Shown: piece by piece, positions 1 through 9,663 of the stretch
How positions within the stretch are numbered: position 1 is the stretch's first letter
How the letters are laid out: every line of letters begins with the position of its first letter
Assembly: GCA_030156535.1 (NCBI GenBank)
Contig: JASGMJ010000032.1
Coordinates: 1 to 44,104, forward strand
From: Candidatus Sumerlaeota bacterium
GTDB lineage: Bacteria > Sumerlaeota > Sumerlaeia > SLMS01 > JAHLLQ01
DNA: 44,104 nt
Direction: 5' to 3'
The notes under the pieces: generated by a model
Told to the model about the DNA's origin: nothing
What the model saw: only the letters and a program-made list of their open reading frames with translations
Database searches by the model: none
Position numbers and translations under genes: made by a program

Positions 1-281
1 CCGGTCACCACCAATGACCGCGCCCTGAAAGCGGCGCGATCCCATGGGTCGATTCCGAATAGGCGTTGAATTGTGGATCGCACCACCTTCGGGGTGCGGG
101 ATGAAACGCTGCGCCTACCCAGGGCGGCGCGCCTTGCGGCGCTTGCCCTGGGCTATGGGATCTCGCCTCTTCGAGGCGTACCACGTTCCTTCGGCAATCG
201 CGTACTCTCTGCCATCCTCAAGGCTGACGTCTCTCCGAAACGTGCGCCTGATCAGGATGCATCGGGGAATGCCATGGGCTC
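1..281. repeat. Palindrome-rich dispersed repeat, copy A (cut by the window edge)
   Basis: This non-coding stretch is built of short hairpins: CGCGCC/GGCGCG near 19-38, GCACC/GGGTGC near 80-98, a long inverted repeat at about 118-165 (CCCAGGGC ... GCCCTGGG), and GCCTC/GAGGC near 165-178. The same modules recur at 11683-11994. The long inverted-repeat module at 118-165 is the reverse complement of the module that opens the second copy. Similarity continues weakly to 256-279 (GATGCATCGGGGAATGCC here). No intact gene was seen before 423. It could be a decayed transposon-linked repeat or a REP-like mosaic. Confidence 0.7.
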
Positions 282-422
282 TGTTCCCTGCGGAGTTCTT
301 TTTCGTGGCCCCGGGGAGCACAGGTCCCCAAACTTTGTGAACGTCGGTAGCCGATGGTTTTCCGTCGAACCACGCACGACGAACCGGGCACCGACCCACG
401 CCCTCTTTGCATCGGACCCTGC

Positions 423-800
423 ATGCCTCCCGCTCTCCCCGAACTTCGCAAGCGCGCCCGGTACAAGCCGAGCGGGTTTTGCTCGCCCGTTTACTTTGCG
501 CTAATCGCCGCCATGACGGTGGGGACGGTTGTGCTCGGCATCATTGCCGGATTCCTGACCGACTTCATGCGTGCGGGGACGAAGAGCGGGCTGCTGAAGT
601 CGCTGGCCTTTGTTTTTCCGCTGGCGATTTTCGCGTTCGGGTCGATGGCGGGGATCAAGGCGAACGTGGCGGGCAAGGTGCGGCGTTGGTGGCTGGTTGC
701 GTTGATGAACGATTTGTTTGCTCCGCAGAAGCGGCGGGCGGAGGCGCTGTGGGCGTGGCTGCACGAGCGGATGCACGGAAAAGCACCCGTGGGGGCGTGA
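423..800 (+). CDS. Small membrane protein of unknown function
   Basis: The 125-residue product is not recognised. A basic N-terminus (residues 1-20, RKRARYKPSG) precedes two hydrophobic segments at about 25-45 and 58-76. A basic, aromatic C-terminal tail follows (RRWWLVALMNDLF and KRRAEALWAWLHERM), probably amphipathic and facing the cytoplasm. The ATG at 423 is chosen because the in-frame sequence upstream belongs to the repeat region and has no protein-like character. No strong ribosome binding site precedes it, so the start is uncertain. The next gene begins 41 bases after the stop and also encodes a small membrane protein, so the two are probably cotranscribed. Confidence 0.55.
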   Translation: MPPALPELRKRARYKPSGFCSPVYFALIAAMTVGTVVLGIIAGFLTDFMRAGTKSGLLKSLAFVFPLAIFAFGSMAGIKANVAGKVRRWWLVALMNDLFAPQKRRAEALWAWLHERMHGKAPVGA

Positions 801-841
801 ACCCAGGGCGGCGGGGATTGTCAAAAGAGCAGGAGGATACG

Positions 842-1255
842 ATGCCCGGCCAGATCGAACCAGACGTCTCAACATCCGCACGCACAGCGGGATTCCGCTT
901 CTCGCTGGTGGATGGCGCGGCCGTCCTGGTGTGTGCCGGGGCCACGGTTCTCCTCTGGAGACCTGTCGGCCCCCTGGTCCTGCTGTTTCCCATCGTGCTG
1001 GGGCACTTCTTTCTGTTCTGCAACATCTTCCGTGTGCGGCGGTTTCCGGAACTGGTCTGGAGCGCTGTCTTCCTGCTCAACATGGCAGGCTGGCTGTTCC
1101 TTGGCTCCTTCTCCTGGTGGGGGGTGCTGGCCGTGCAAACGCCCCTGACCGTGTTCCTGATCGGGCGCGAGATGACCAAGCCCTGGTACCACGGCGTTGG
1201 TGCCCGCGTGATCAACCGGCGCCATCTGGACGAGTATCTCGCCGGCAAGTTGTGA
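842..1255 (+). CDS. Small polytopic membrane protein of unknown function
   Basis: The 137-residue product has about four hydrophobic segments: roughly 24-39, 43-60, 73-90 and 95-108. A polar C-terminus follows (GREMTKPWYHGVGARVINRR and HLDEYLAGKL). No family is recognised with confidence. The start is well supported, because a perfect AGGAGG lies at 831-836, five bases before the ATG. The longer in-frame reading upstream overlaps the previous gene and is not used. It follows the 423-800 gene by 41 bases and ends 70 bases before an aldo/keto reductase gene. Confidence 0.6.
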   Translation: MPGQIEPDVSTSARTAGFRFSLVDGAAVLVCAGATVLLWRPVGPLVLLFPIVLGHFFLFCNIFRVRRFPELVWSAVFLLNMAGWLFLGSFSWWGVLAVQTPLTVFLIGREMTKPWYHGVGARVINRRHLDEYLAGKL

Positions 1256-1325
1256 TATCGTGGCCTTGCCCCGTCGCGTGCGTTGGGGCCGCAATGGCGC
1301 ATCCTCTCTTCCCGGACTTCTTCCC

Positions 1326-2240
1326 ATGCTTCGCAAACGTCCCCTCGGCTCCACGGGCCTGAACGTCACGGAAATCGGCTTTGGCGCGCTGGAAATCGGC
1401 CGCGACTGGGCCCCCGATGTGAACGCCGATCCGAGCCATCTGTCGTGCGAGCAGGCCGGGCGCGTGCTCAACGGGTTGCTCGACCTTGGTATCAACTTCA
1501 TCGACACGGCGCCGGCCTATTATCGGTCCGAGGAGTTCATCGGCAGCACCATCGCGCATCGCCGCGATGAGTATGTGCTGGCCACCAAGGTGGGCGAGCA
1601 CTGGGAGCCCTCGGGGTCGTACTACGACTATTCGCGCGAGGCCACGCTGCGCTTCATCGACCGCAGTCTGGAGCGTCTGCGCACCGACCGCATCGACCTG
1701 ATCCAGATTCACAGCGCGTCGATGGAGGTGCTGGAGCGGGGCGAGACTCTGGGCGCGCTGCAGGAAGCACGCGATGCGGGCAAGGTGCTGCACATTGGGA
1801 TGACGGGCGGAGTGGCCGAAGGAGTGCGGGCGCTGGAGATCGGGGGGTACGAGACGGTGCAGGTGCCGTACAACCTGCTGAACCTGGCGGCGGAGGAGCG
1901 GCTGCTGGCGCTGGCGCGGGAGAAGAAGGCCGGGGTGATCTTGATGCGGGGGCTGGCGGGTGGAAAATTGACGGAAAAGTTCGAGCGGCTGGAGAAGGCG
2001 GAGGCGCGCGAGGCGATCCGTGGCTTCGTGCCGTTCACGCCGTCGGGCAAGGCGGAGGAGTTGGCGGGGCTGGCGCTTTGTTTCGTGCTTTCTTCGCCCG
2101 AGGTCTCCACGGTGATTGCCGGTTCGCGGCGCCTGGAGGCCGTGGAGGCCAACGTGCGCAGCGTGGAGACGGGTCTGGACGCGGCGGTGGCCGAGCGGCT
2201 GCGCGCCCACGCACGGGGCTTGGCGGTGTCCGTGTGGTAG
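1326..2240 (+). CDS. Aldo/keto reductase
   Basis: The 304-residue product is a cytosolic NAD(P)H-dependent oxidoreductase with the (beta/alpha)8 barrel of the AKR superfamily. The catalytic tetrad is visible: Asp60 and Tyr65 in NFIDTAPAYY, Lys88 in VLATKVG and His129 in DLIQIHS. The N-terminus (RPLGSTGLNVTEIGFGA) is the usual AKR opening. The C-terminal cofactor-binding strand appears as STVIAGSRRLEAVEANV. The ATG at 1326 puts that opening at residue 5, so it is preferred over a start at 1260 that adds a non-homologous leader. The length is typical of the family. The substrate cannot be told from the sequence, and neighbouring genes give no clue. Confidence 0.92.
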   Translation: MLRKRPLGSTGLNVTEIGFGALEIGRDWAPDVNADPSHLSCEQAGRVLNGLLDLGINFIDTAPAYYRSEEFIGSTIAHRRDEYVLATKVGEHWEPSGSYYDYSREATLRFIDRSLERLRTDRIDLIQIHSASMEVLERGETLGALQEARDAGKVLHIGMTGGVAEGVRALEIGGYETVQVPYNLLNLAAEERLLALAREKKAGVILMRGLAGGKLTEKFERLEKAEAREAIRGFVPFTPSGKAEELAGLALCFVLSSPEVSTVIAGSRRLEAVEANVRSVETGLDAAVAERLRAHARGLAVSVW

Positions 2241-2590
2241 GCGGGCAGGAAGGCTCCCGTCCTGATTCTTGGAGAAAATGGAACCGTCCTGGGCCTCGTG
2301 GCTTGAGAGGCGCCTCGATTGGCTCGCGCGTGTTTTCTTCCCGAACCACGAACCGCGCCCACCCGCATGTTCGCCGAGGTGAGAAATCCTGTTGTCATCC
2401 CGGCGACGGCGGCGGCATAGACCTCTATGAATTGATATGTTGGTGAAGCTAGGCCGTGAGGAAACCCCCTGCAGCCTGCTGTGGCCGCTCAGTGGCTCGT
2501 ATAATTCTCCCTATTTTCCCTGCAAGACAATGGAGGTGTCGCGTGTTTCACTCTTCCCTTTTTTGCAATACCCGATCAGCCCGTGGAAGC
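2241..2590. other. Intergenic region with a possible promoter
   Basis: No gene is seen in these 350 bases. A perfect -10 hexamer TATAAT sits at 2500-2505, about 85 bases upstream of the start of the giant secreted protein. A weak -35 (TGCTGT, 2477-2482) lies 17 bases upstream of it. The short motif GAACCACGAA at about 2344-2353 recurs near 28380 and, less exactly, near 364. Confidence 0.4.
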
Positions 2591-5500
2591 ATGAAAGCCA
2601 GGGCGCTGTTGGGTTCTGCGCTGGCGCTCGGGCTGTTTCTGCCCGTGGCGGGCACGGCGACGACGTTTGTCGTGGACACCGCGGACGACAACACAGACGT
2701 GGACGGCCTGGTGACGTTGCGCGAGGCGCTTCTCGCGGCGGACGGCGACGTGGCGGTGGGTGATGCTCCCGCCGGCAGTGGCGCCGACGTGATCGATTTG
2801 ACGAATCTGACGGGTTCTCCGATCAACCTGACGGCGGATCTGCCTCCGATCAGCTCGGACATCACGCTGATCGGGCCGTCGGACCTCAGCTTTGGTGTCA
2901 ACGGCGCGAGTCTCTACCGGCTCTTCACGGTGCTGGAGGGGAACGTTCGTTTCGAGAACATCGGGTTCGAGGACGGGCTGGCGCAGGGTGGCAAGGGAGG
3001 ATCGGGCTACACCGGTGGCGGTGGCGCGGCGGGCGCGGGCGGTGGACTGCTGATTTCGGGCGGGCGGGTGTACCTGTCGAACTGCTACTTTTTGGGCTGT
3101 GTGGCGCAGGGTGGCTCGGGAGGCGATGCATTGTCGTCGGAGCAGGGCGGCGGCGGTGGCGGAGGCATTGGCTCGGATGGCACGAGTGCCACGGGTGGCA
3201 CGGCGCAGGGGGGCGACGGCGGCGACGGCGGTGTTCTCGGCGGTCTTGCGGGACTGGGTGGCAATGGCACCGAGGGCGACCCGGGTGATGACGGCGCGGG
3301 CGGCGGTGGCGGTGGTGGCAGTTTTGGTGGCACTGGCTTTGGTGGCGCCGGCGGCGCGGGTGGCTTTCTTGGCGGCGGCGGCGGTGGCGGGTCATCTCCC
3401 TATGATGGCGGGAATGGCGGTTATGGTGGTGGCGGTGGTGGCGGGGACGGCGACAGCCAGATTGGCCTGGGCGGCACCTTTGGTGGCTCGGGGACTCGCG
3501 ATGGTGGGTTGGGCGGCCCCGGTGGTGGTGGAGCAGGCTTGGGCGGCGCGATCTTCGTGCGGACGGGCGCCTACCTGAACATGAGCGACGTGAGCATCTT
3601 CACGAACAGCGCCAGCCCGGGCCCCGGGGGACAGTCTCCCGTCGCGGCGGAGGACGGCGAGGGGCACGGCGGTGGCGTCTTCGTGATGCCCGGCGCCACG
3701 GCGCTCGGCATCCGCCTCAATTTTGCAGCCAACAGCGCGGCGGACGCGACGGGCACGGAACCCTTTGCGTTCGACGTGTCACTCGACACGCCCGATGTGT
3801 ACGGAACGATCAACGCGAGCGAAGTGATCGTGACGACGTTGACGGACGAGGACGACGGCCCCGGTGCGGGCGACGGCGTGTCGCTGCGCGACGCGCTCAA
3901 CCTCATTGGCCCTGGCGGCACCGTGCGCTTCATGGACGGATTGTCGGGCACGAGCACAATGCTTCTCGGCGAGTTCATCATTGGCGAGGACGTGACGATT
4001 CTCGGCCCCGGGCCCGGCGAAATCGAGTTGGATGCCAACAACGCCAGCCGTCACTTCCTGGTGACAGGCGATGCTTCGCAGGTGCGGATCGAGGGACTCT
4101 CGCTCGTCAATGGCCTTGTTTCCGCGGAGGCTGGTGGCTCGATCTCAAACAGTTGCAACGATCTCGTTCTTAGCGATCTTTCGATCTTCAGCTGCTCCGC
4201 CTCCGACGGCGGCGGCATTGCGAACACGGGCGGGTTGACGATCAACAGCTCGGACATCACCAACAACACTGCCTCGGCCGATGGCGGCGGCATTCACAAC
4301 GTCGGCGGCACGTTGCTTATTACTGACAGCGAAATTTACGGCAACCAGGCGTTCTCGTTCAATGGTGGCGGCATCAACAACGTCGATGGCACCGTTACCA
4401 TCATAAACAGCAACATCGAGTTCAATTCAGTGAGCGGGACCGGGAGCGGAGCCGGCGGCATTCATAACTCCGAGGAGACCGGGACGTCCACGATGACGAT
4501 CATCGGCTCGTCGATCACCGACAACTCGGCCCAGAGCGGCGGCGGCATTATGAGCGCCGGCGTCCTGAACATCTTCAATTCCACGATCTCGGGGAATCAG
4601 GCGGACATCTTTGACGGCGGCGGCATCATGAATTTCGGCTCCACCGTCAACATTGTCAATTCCACCATCAGTGGCAATGCAGCCGCGCAGGGTGGCGGCG
4701 GCATCTTCAATCAGGGCGTCATTCAGATCACGAACAGCACCATCACGGACAACGAAGCGACGGGCGGCGATGGCGGCGGCATCCTGAACGACTTTGGCGC
4801 GGGTGGCCTTGGCCTCCGCAACTCCATCGTGGCGGGCAATCGCGACACCTCCGGAAACGGCCCGGACATTCTTGACGACGTGGGCAGTGCGGTGACCAGC
4901 GGCGGCGGCAACATCGTGGGCGATGCGACGGGGACGGCCACGGGCGTGTTCACCTCGACCAACGATCAGGCGGGCACGGCGGCTTCGCCGCTCGACCCGT
5001 TGCTCGGTCCGCTGGAGGACAACGGCGGTCCCGTGCAGACACATCATCCGCTCGCGGGCAGTCCCGTGCTCGACAACGGCATCAATGCCTTCGTGGATTC
5101 CACGACATTCCCGGATCCTCCCTTCACAACGTTCACGGACGCGCGCGGCGTGGCGCGTATCAACAACACGTCGGTTGATTCCGGTGCCGTGGAAGCAATC
5201 ACCCTCCTGCTCGTTGACAGCACGGAGGACGTGAACGATGGCATCATCACGCAGGGGAACCTGGAGTTGCGCGAGGCACTCGCGCTCATTGCTCCCGGCG
5301 GCACGATCGACTTTGATCCGTCTGTCTTCTTCTCCAAGGAGACGATTTTTCTCAGCGACGAACACGGCAGGCTGGATGTTACCAAGCCGCTGACGATGAA
5401 GGGGCCAGGCAGCAGTATTCTGTGCCTCGACGGCCAGGAACAGACAGGCGCATTCGTCGTGCTGGACGACGTCACCGGCGTGGAACTCAGCGGCTTTACC

Positions 5501-8500
5501 GTTCGCGATGTGATCGATACGGACGACGGCCGCTCGGGCGGGCTCTATGTCCGTAGCAACGCGCAGGTGAACGTTCACGACGCCCACTTCCTTGATTGCC
5601 AGAACACCGCGGGTGTCGGCGGTGCCATTGCCGTACTGTCCGGTGCATCGCTTAGCTTGTACGATTCGATCATAAGCGACAGCGAGACGGTTTTCTCCGG
5701 TGGCGCCATTTTCACCCAAGCGGCGAACCTGCTCCTCGAACGCTGCTCGGTCATCCGAAACCGCTCAGCAGATGGCGGCAGCGGCCTGGATGTTTTCGCG
5801 GGCTCGCAGAACGCCAATGTGACCATCGTCAACTCGACGTTTGGCGAGAACAGCAGTGACAGTGGCTTGGGCGGCGCGATCCTGCTCGACCAGAGTACGG
5901 CGGCGGCCACGGTGAACATCCGCCACAGCACGTTGATCAACAATCCCTCGGGCGGCGCGGCGATCGACATCGACCGCGGCGGCACCGTTTCGCTTTCCCA
6001 CAGCATCGTGGCCAATGAATCGGGCGAGGCACTGAGCGCCAACAGCGGCTCGGGTCTTTTCGCTTCCGACGGCTTCAACCTGATCAGCTCCGAGGCGGGC
6101 ATCGCCCCGTCGAGCATTCAGACGCACGAACTCTACGCGGGTTCGATCGAACGCATCGTCGATCCCGTGCTGGGCGACAACGGCGGCCCGACGCTTACGT
6201 ATCCGGTGCGAGTTTCCGGCCCGGCGGTGGACGGCGGCGACCCGCTGCTTTCAACGCCTCCGGCGACGGACCAACGTGGGCAGGCGCGCGTGTATGGTGC
6301 GGCGATCGACCTCGGCGCGGTGGAAGCCATCGACGCCTTGACGGTCGATTCGGTTGACAACTCCGACGACGGCGATCTGAGCGCGGGCAACGTGACATTG
6401 CGCGAGGCGATTCGTTACACGGGTGCGGGTGGCAGGGTGCTCTTTGCCAACAGTTTGTACTCGCCGACTCCGGCGGTCATCCTGGCGGGCCCCGAGTACG
6501 TGATTGTCACGGACAAGAACATCGAAGGGCCGGGCTCGGGCCAGGTCACGGTGGACGGCGGGTTTGAGACGCGCCCGTTCGCAGTGTTGAATGGACGTCT
6601 GGAAGCCGAAGGGATCGACATTGCCAACGGCCTGGCCGCGGGTGGCAGTGGTGGCGACGGCGCCAATGGTGGCGGCGGTGGCGCGGGCGCGGGTGGCGGT
6701 GTGTTTGTCGCCAGCGGCGCCGTGGCCAATTTCCGCAACTGTGCATTCCGCAACAACTCGGCCATGGGCGGCGATGGCGGCTCCGGTGATAGCTTTGCGG
6801 CTGGCGGCGGCGGTGGCGGCGGAATCGGCGGCCTGGGAGCGGATGCAAGCGGCTTCTCGGCTTCGGTCAGCACTCTCGGAAATGGCGGCAATGGCGGCAG
6901 CGGTGCTCTGTTCGGCAACGACGGCGCCCTGGGCGGTATTGTGGGACAAGTGCGCGACGGCGGCGACGGTCTTCGTGGCGCGGGCGGCGGCGGCGGCGGT
7001 TACAACGCGGATCTCCTGGCTGGCGGCAATGGCGGCACGGGTGGCGATTTCGCGGGCGGTGGTGGAGCCAGTGCCAGCGCCAGCTCTCCCAGCCCGTCGG
7101 GTGGCGATGGCGGTTTCGGCGGCGGCGGCGGCGGAGCGCTCGATCAGGGTGGCGCGCAGGGAGCCGGTGGCCTTCATGGCGGCGAGGGCGCGTTCCTGTT
7201 TACGGGAGGGGCTGGCGGCGGCGGCGGTGCCGGACTTGGTGGCGCGGTGTTCTTCGATAGCGGCGCCTTCGGATCGTTTGAATCGTGCAGCTTCGACGGC
7301 AACTCGGCCATTGGTGGCTCCGGCGGGCTCAGCGATTCCGCAGCTTTCAAGAAGGGCGAGAAAGGCACCATCAGCGGCCCTGGCCTTGAAGGCGAAGGCA
7401 AGGGCGGCGCCGTGTACCTGCGTTCGGGCGCCGACGTGACCTTCCTGTTTGGCAACACTTTCGGAACGAACTCGGCGTCCAGCAGCGTCGGCACCGGCTT
7501 CACCGAAGGAACGTTTGGTGATTCCGTTGACGTGTACGGTACGGCAGGACTGAGCGAAGTCATCGTCACCACAACGACGGATGAAAACGACGGAGCCCTC
7601 GGCATTGGATCAGGCGAGTCCGTGCGCGAGGCACTCGCGCTCGTCGGCTTCGGCGGCAAGGTTCTGATCGATGCGGCTGCGGTTGGCAGCCACGTGCTCG
7701 GCTCCGAACTTGTTGTGGATCGCGATGTGACCATCGAGCCGCAGACGGATCCGTTCATCCTCGATGGCAACGGACTAACCCGGGCGATCATGTTCTCGGG
7801 CGACGCTGTTGTCAGTCTCTCGGATACGACGATTGAGAACACACAGACCAGTGGCAGCGGTGGCGCCCTGTACAACGACGGCGCGACGGTGAAACTGGCC
7901 GGAGTCCGCATCTCCGGTTCCTCGGCGGCCCAGAATGGCGGCGGCATCTTCAACGCCGGCACCCTGACGATTAGCAGGTGCGAAATCGACTCGGTCTCCT
8001 CGGAGATGGGATTTGGCGGCGGCATTGCCAACTTCGACGGCGGTTCGCTGGAGTTGCACAACTCGACGATTGCAAACGGCACCGCGGGTTCGAGCTTCAC
8101 CGGCGGACGCGAGGGCGGCGGCGTTTACAACGGCGCGTTCGCGCGGGCCACATTCGTCAACGCGACGCTGAGCGGCAACACGGCTGATATGGGCGGTGGC
8201 GGTCTTTACAACAAGGGCCGCGCGGTGCTGACCAACGACACGTTGACGAACAACTCGTCCCTCTTCTCCGCGGGCGGATTGTACAACGCCACTGGTGGCT
8301 CGGTGATTCTGCGCAACTCGATCCTGGCAGCAAACACGGGAGCGGGTTCCGAATCCGACCTGGGCAGCTTGGGTGGGGCAGAGAGCGGCGGCGGCAACGT
8401 CATCGGGATTGGCGACCACCTGAGTGCGACCTGGATTGCCACCGACCAGACCGGCAGTCAGGCGTCGCCGATCGATCCGATGCTGACGCCGCTGGGTTCC

Positions 8501-9589
8501 TTCGGCGGATTCGTTTCGACGCACGCGCTGTTTCCCTTCAGCCCGGCACTCGACGCCGGCGACAACGCGTTCGTCACTTCGGAGATCTTCCCCTTTGGAA
8601 CCCAGGATGCCCGCGAGGCAGTGCGCATCTACAGTGGCATCGCTGATGCCGGTGCCTACGAGTCGGGCGACTACGACGGCGACAGCGTGCTGGACCACGA
8701 CGAGATCGACATCACGACGCGCTCCGCTGCCTTCGCCGACGGCAATGGCGATGGAGTCAACGACCTCACGCAAAGCGATGTCGCTTCCTTCCGCAACACC
8801 ACGACGGGCGAGTCGATGACGTTTGTGACCTCCTCCGGCACCTTCAGCGTCGCCAACGCGGTCCTGCCGCCCGCTGCACGCAGCTCGACACGCGCGGGCG
8901 TCAACCCCGCGGACTTCCCGCTGGGCTTCTACGACTTCACGGTCACCGGTCTGATCCCCGGCGAAACGTTCCTGGTCGACCTCTTCCTGGCAGCCGACCC
9001 CGGCCAGCAGAACGCCTACGGCTACGGTCCGACGCTGACCAACACCGGCGACCACCTCTACGACTTCAACTTCAACGGCACCGTCGGCGCGCAGTATCCC
9101 GACTTCCCCGCCCTCGATCACATTCAGCTCACGATGATCGAAGGAGCGACGGAGGCCGACCAGGACCTGACGGCCGACGGCGAGCTCTCGCACTTCGGAG
9201 CGATCGGTGTCAGTGCGCCGACGATCGCGGAGATCGTTTCGCTCGAAGCCACGACGCCTGCCCTGGGAGCATCGGTCACGGTGACGTGGGAAACGGCGTC
9301 GGAGATCAACAACCTCGGCTTCCACGTCTACCGCGCGGTGCCCGCGGGTGCGGGTTTTGTGGTGGGCGAGCGGCTGACGAGTGCACTGATCGTCGCGCAG
9401 GGCTCGGAGTTCAGCGGCGCGTCGTATGCGTTCGTGGACAACGACCCGCTCTCCGCGCCGGATGACGTGCGCGGCTACTTCCTCGTCGATCTCGATGCGA
9501 GCGGCAAGCAGACGCGCCACGGCCCGGCCGTCGTGTCCGTCAAGTCGCAGCCGTCGTCGGTTGGCGACTGGATGGTGCTCGACCGCTGA
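2591..9589 (+). CDS. Giant secreted parallel beta-helix protein with CSLREA-like modules
   Basis: The 2332-residue exported protein opens with a signal peptide (MKARALLGSALALGLFLPVAG). Five CSLREA-like units (VVDTxDDxxDG...LREAL...GG) begin near residues 25, 410, 873, 1248 and 1656. Each is followed by right-handed beta-helix repeats of the type found in choice-of-anchor Q proteins (SxxxGGGIxN, NSTISGN). Two Gly-rich stretches, at about 132-323 and 1350-1550, interrupt the helix. A Ca-binding-like stretch (DYDGDSVLDHDE, DGNGDGVND) lies near 2026-2060, then a choice-of-anchor U-like domain and a C-terminal Fn3-like domain (about 2215-2318). Modules 1-2 resemble modules 4-5, so the gene arose by internal duplication. 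No sortase or OmpA-type anchor is seen. A cell-surface or matrix role is inferred. The start at 2591 gives the signal peptide. Confidence 0.88.
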   Translation: MKARALLGSALALGLFLPVAGTATTFVVDTADDNTDVDGLVTLREALLAADGDVAVGDAPAGSGADVIDLTNLTGSPINLTADLPPISSDITLIGPSDLSFGVNGASLYRLFTVLEGNVRFENIGFEDGLAQGGKGGSGYTGGGGAAGAGGGLLISGGRVYLSNCYFLGCVAQGGSGGDALSSEQGGGGGGGIGSDGTSATGGTAQGGDGGDGGVLGGLAGLGGNGTEGDPGDDGAGGGGGGGSFGGTGFGGAGGAGGFLGGGGGGGSSPYDGGNGGYGGGGGGGDGDSQIGLGGTFGGSGTRDGGLGGPGGGGAGLGGAIFVRTGAYLNMSDVSIFTNSASPGPGGQSPVAAEDGEGHGGGVFVMPGATALGIRLNFAANSAADATGTEPFAFDVSLDTPDVYGTINASEVIVTTLTDEDDGPGAGDGVSLRDALNLIGPGGTVRFMDGLSGTSTMLLGEFIIGEDVTILGPGPGEIELDANNASRHFLVTGDASQVRIEGLSLVNGLVSAEAGGSISNSCNDLVLSDLSIFSCSASDGGGIANTGGLTINSSDITNNTASADGGGIHNVGGTLLITDSEIYGNQAFSFNGGGINNVDGTVTIINSNIEFNSVSGTGSGAGGIHNSEETGTSTMTIIGSSITDNSAQSGGGIMSAGVLNIFNSTISGNQADIFDGGGIMNFGSTVNIVNSTISGNAAAQGGGGIFNQGVIQITNSTITDNEATGGDGGGILNDFGAGGLGLRNSIVAGNRDTSGNGPDILDDVGSAVTSGGGNIVGDATGTATGVFTSTNDQAGTAASPLDPLLGPLEDNGGPVQTHHPLAGSPVLDNGINAFVDSTTFPDPPFTTFTDARGVARINNTSVDSGAVEAITLLLVDSTEDVNDGIITQGNLELREALALIAPGGTIDFDPSVFFSKETIFLSDEHGRLDVTKPLTMKGPGSSILCLDGQEQTGAFVVLDDVTGVELSGFTVRDVIDTDDGRSGGLYVRSNAQVNVHDAHFLDCQNTAGVGGAIAVLSGASLSLYDSIISDSETVFSGGAIFTQAANLLLERCSVIRNRSADGGSGLDVFAGSQNANVTIVNSTFGENSSDSGLGGAILLDQSTAAATVNIRHSTLINNPSGGAAIDIDRGGTVSLSHSIVANESGEALSANSGSGLFASDGFNLISSEAGIAPSSIQTHELYAGSIERIVDPVLGDNGGPTLTYPVRVSGPAVDGGDPLLSTPPATDQRGQARVYGAAIDLGAVEAIDALTVDSVDNSDDGDLSAGNVTLREAIRYTGAGGRVLFANSLYSPTPAVILAGPEYVIVTDKNIEGPGSGQVTVDGGFETRPFAVLNGRLEAEGIDIANGLAAGGSGGDGANGGGGGAGAGGGVFVASGAVANFRNCAFRNNSAMGGDGGSGDSFAAGGGGGGGIGGLGADASGFSASVSTLGNGGNGGSGALFGNDGALGGIVGQVRDGGDGLRGAGGGGGGYNADLLAGGNGGTGGDFAGGGGASASASSPSPSGGDGGFGGGGGGALDQGGAQGAGGLHGGEGAFLFTGGAGGGGGAGLGGAVFFDSGAFGSFESCSFDGNSAIGGSGGLSDSAAFKKGEKGTISGPGLEGEGKGGAVYLRSGADVTFLFGNTFGTNSASSSVGTGFTEGTFGDSVDVYGTAGLSEVIVTTTTDENDGALGIGSGESVREALALVGFGGKVLIDAAAVGSHVLGSELVVDRDVTIEPQTDPFILDGNGLTRAIMFSGDAVVSLSDTTIENTQTSGSGGALYNDGATVKLAGVRISGSSAAQNGGGIFNAGTLTISRCEIDSVSSEMGFGGGIANFDGGSLELHNSTIANGTAGSSFTGGREGGGVYNGAFARATFVNATLSGNTADMGGGGLYNKGRAVLTNDTLTNNSSLFSAGGLYNATGGSVILRNSILAANTGAGSESDLGSLGGAESGGGNVIGIGDHLSATWIATDQTGSQASPIDPMLTPLGSFGGFVSTHALFPFSPALDAGDNAFVTSEIFPFGTQDAREAVRIYSGIADAGAYESGDYDGDSVLDHDEIDITTRSAAFADGNGDGVNDLTQSDVASFRNTTTGESMTFVTSSGTFSVANAVLPPAARSSTRAGVNPADFPLGFYDFTVTGLIPGETFLVDLFLAADPGQQNAYGYGPTLTNTGDHLYDFNFNGTVGAQYPDFPALDHIQLTMIEGATEADQDLTADGELSHFGAIGVSAPTIAEIVSLEATTPALGASVTVTWETASEINNLGFHVYRAVPAGAGFVVGERLTSALIVAQGSEFSGASYAFVDNDPLSAPDDVRGYFLVDLDASGKQTRHGPAVVSVKSQPSSVGDWMVLDR

Positions 9590-9615
9590 GTCGAAGAGAC
9601 AACCCCGAAGACACT

Positions 9616-9652
9616 CCGGCGGAGCCCCTCAAAGGCTCCGCCGGTTTTCGTT
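9616..9652 (+). terminator. Rho-independent terminator
   Basis: An 11-bp stem (CCGGCGGAGCC / GGCTCCGCCGG) with a short loop is followed by TTTTCGTTT. It lies 27 bases after the stop of the giant secreted-protein gene and separates it from the convergent minus-strand cluster. Confidence 0.85.
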
Positions 9653-9663
9653 TCGGCAACAAC

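Noticed and set aside
2985..3560. The Gly-rich tandem GGC/GGT stretch as a possible CRISPR or satellite repeat
   Set aside because: There are no regular repeat-spacer units, and the reading frame is kept throughout as a Gly-rich protein segment.
4427..5719. Long minus-strand frames within the giant beta-helix gene (also 7775-9520)
   Set aside because: They are shadows of repetitive coding sequence with no motifs of their own.
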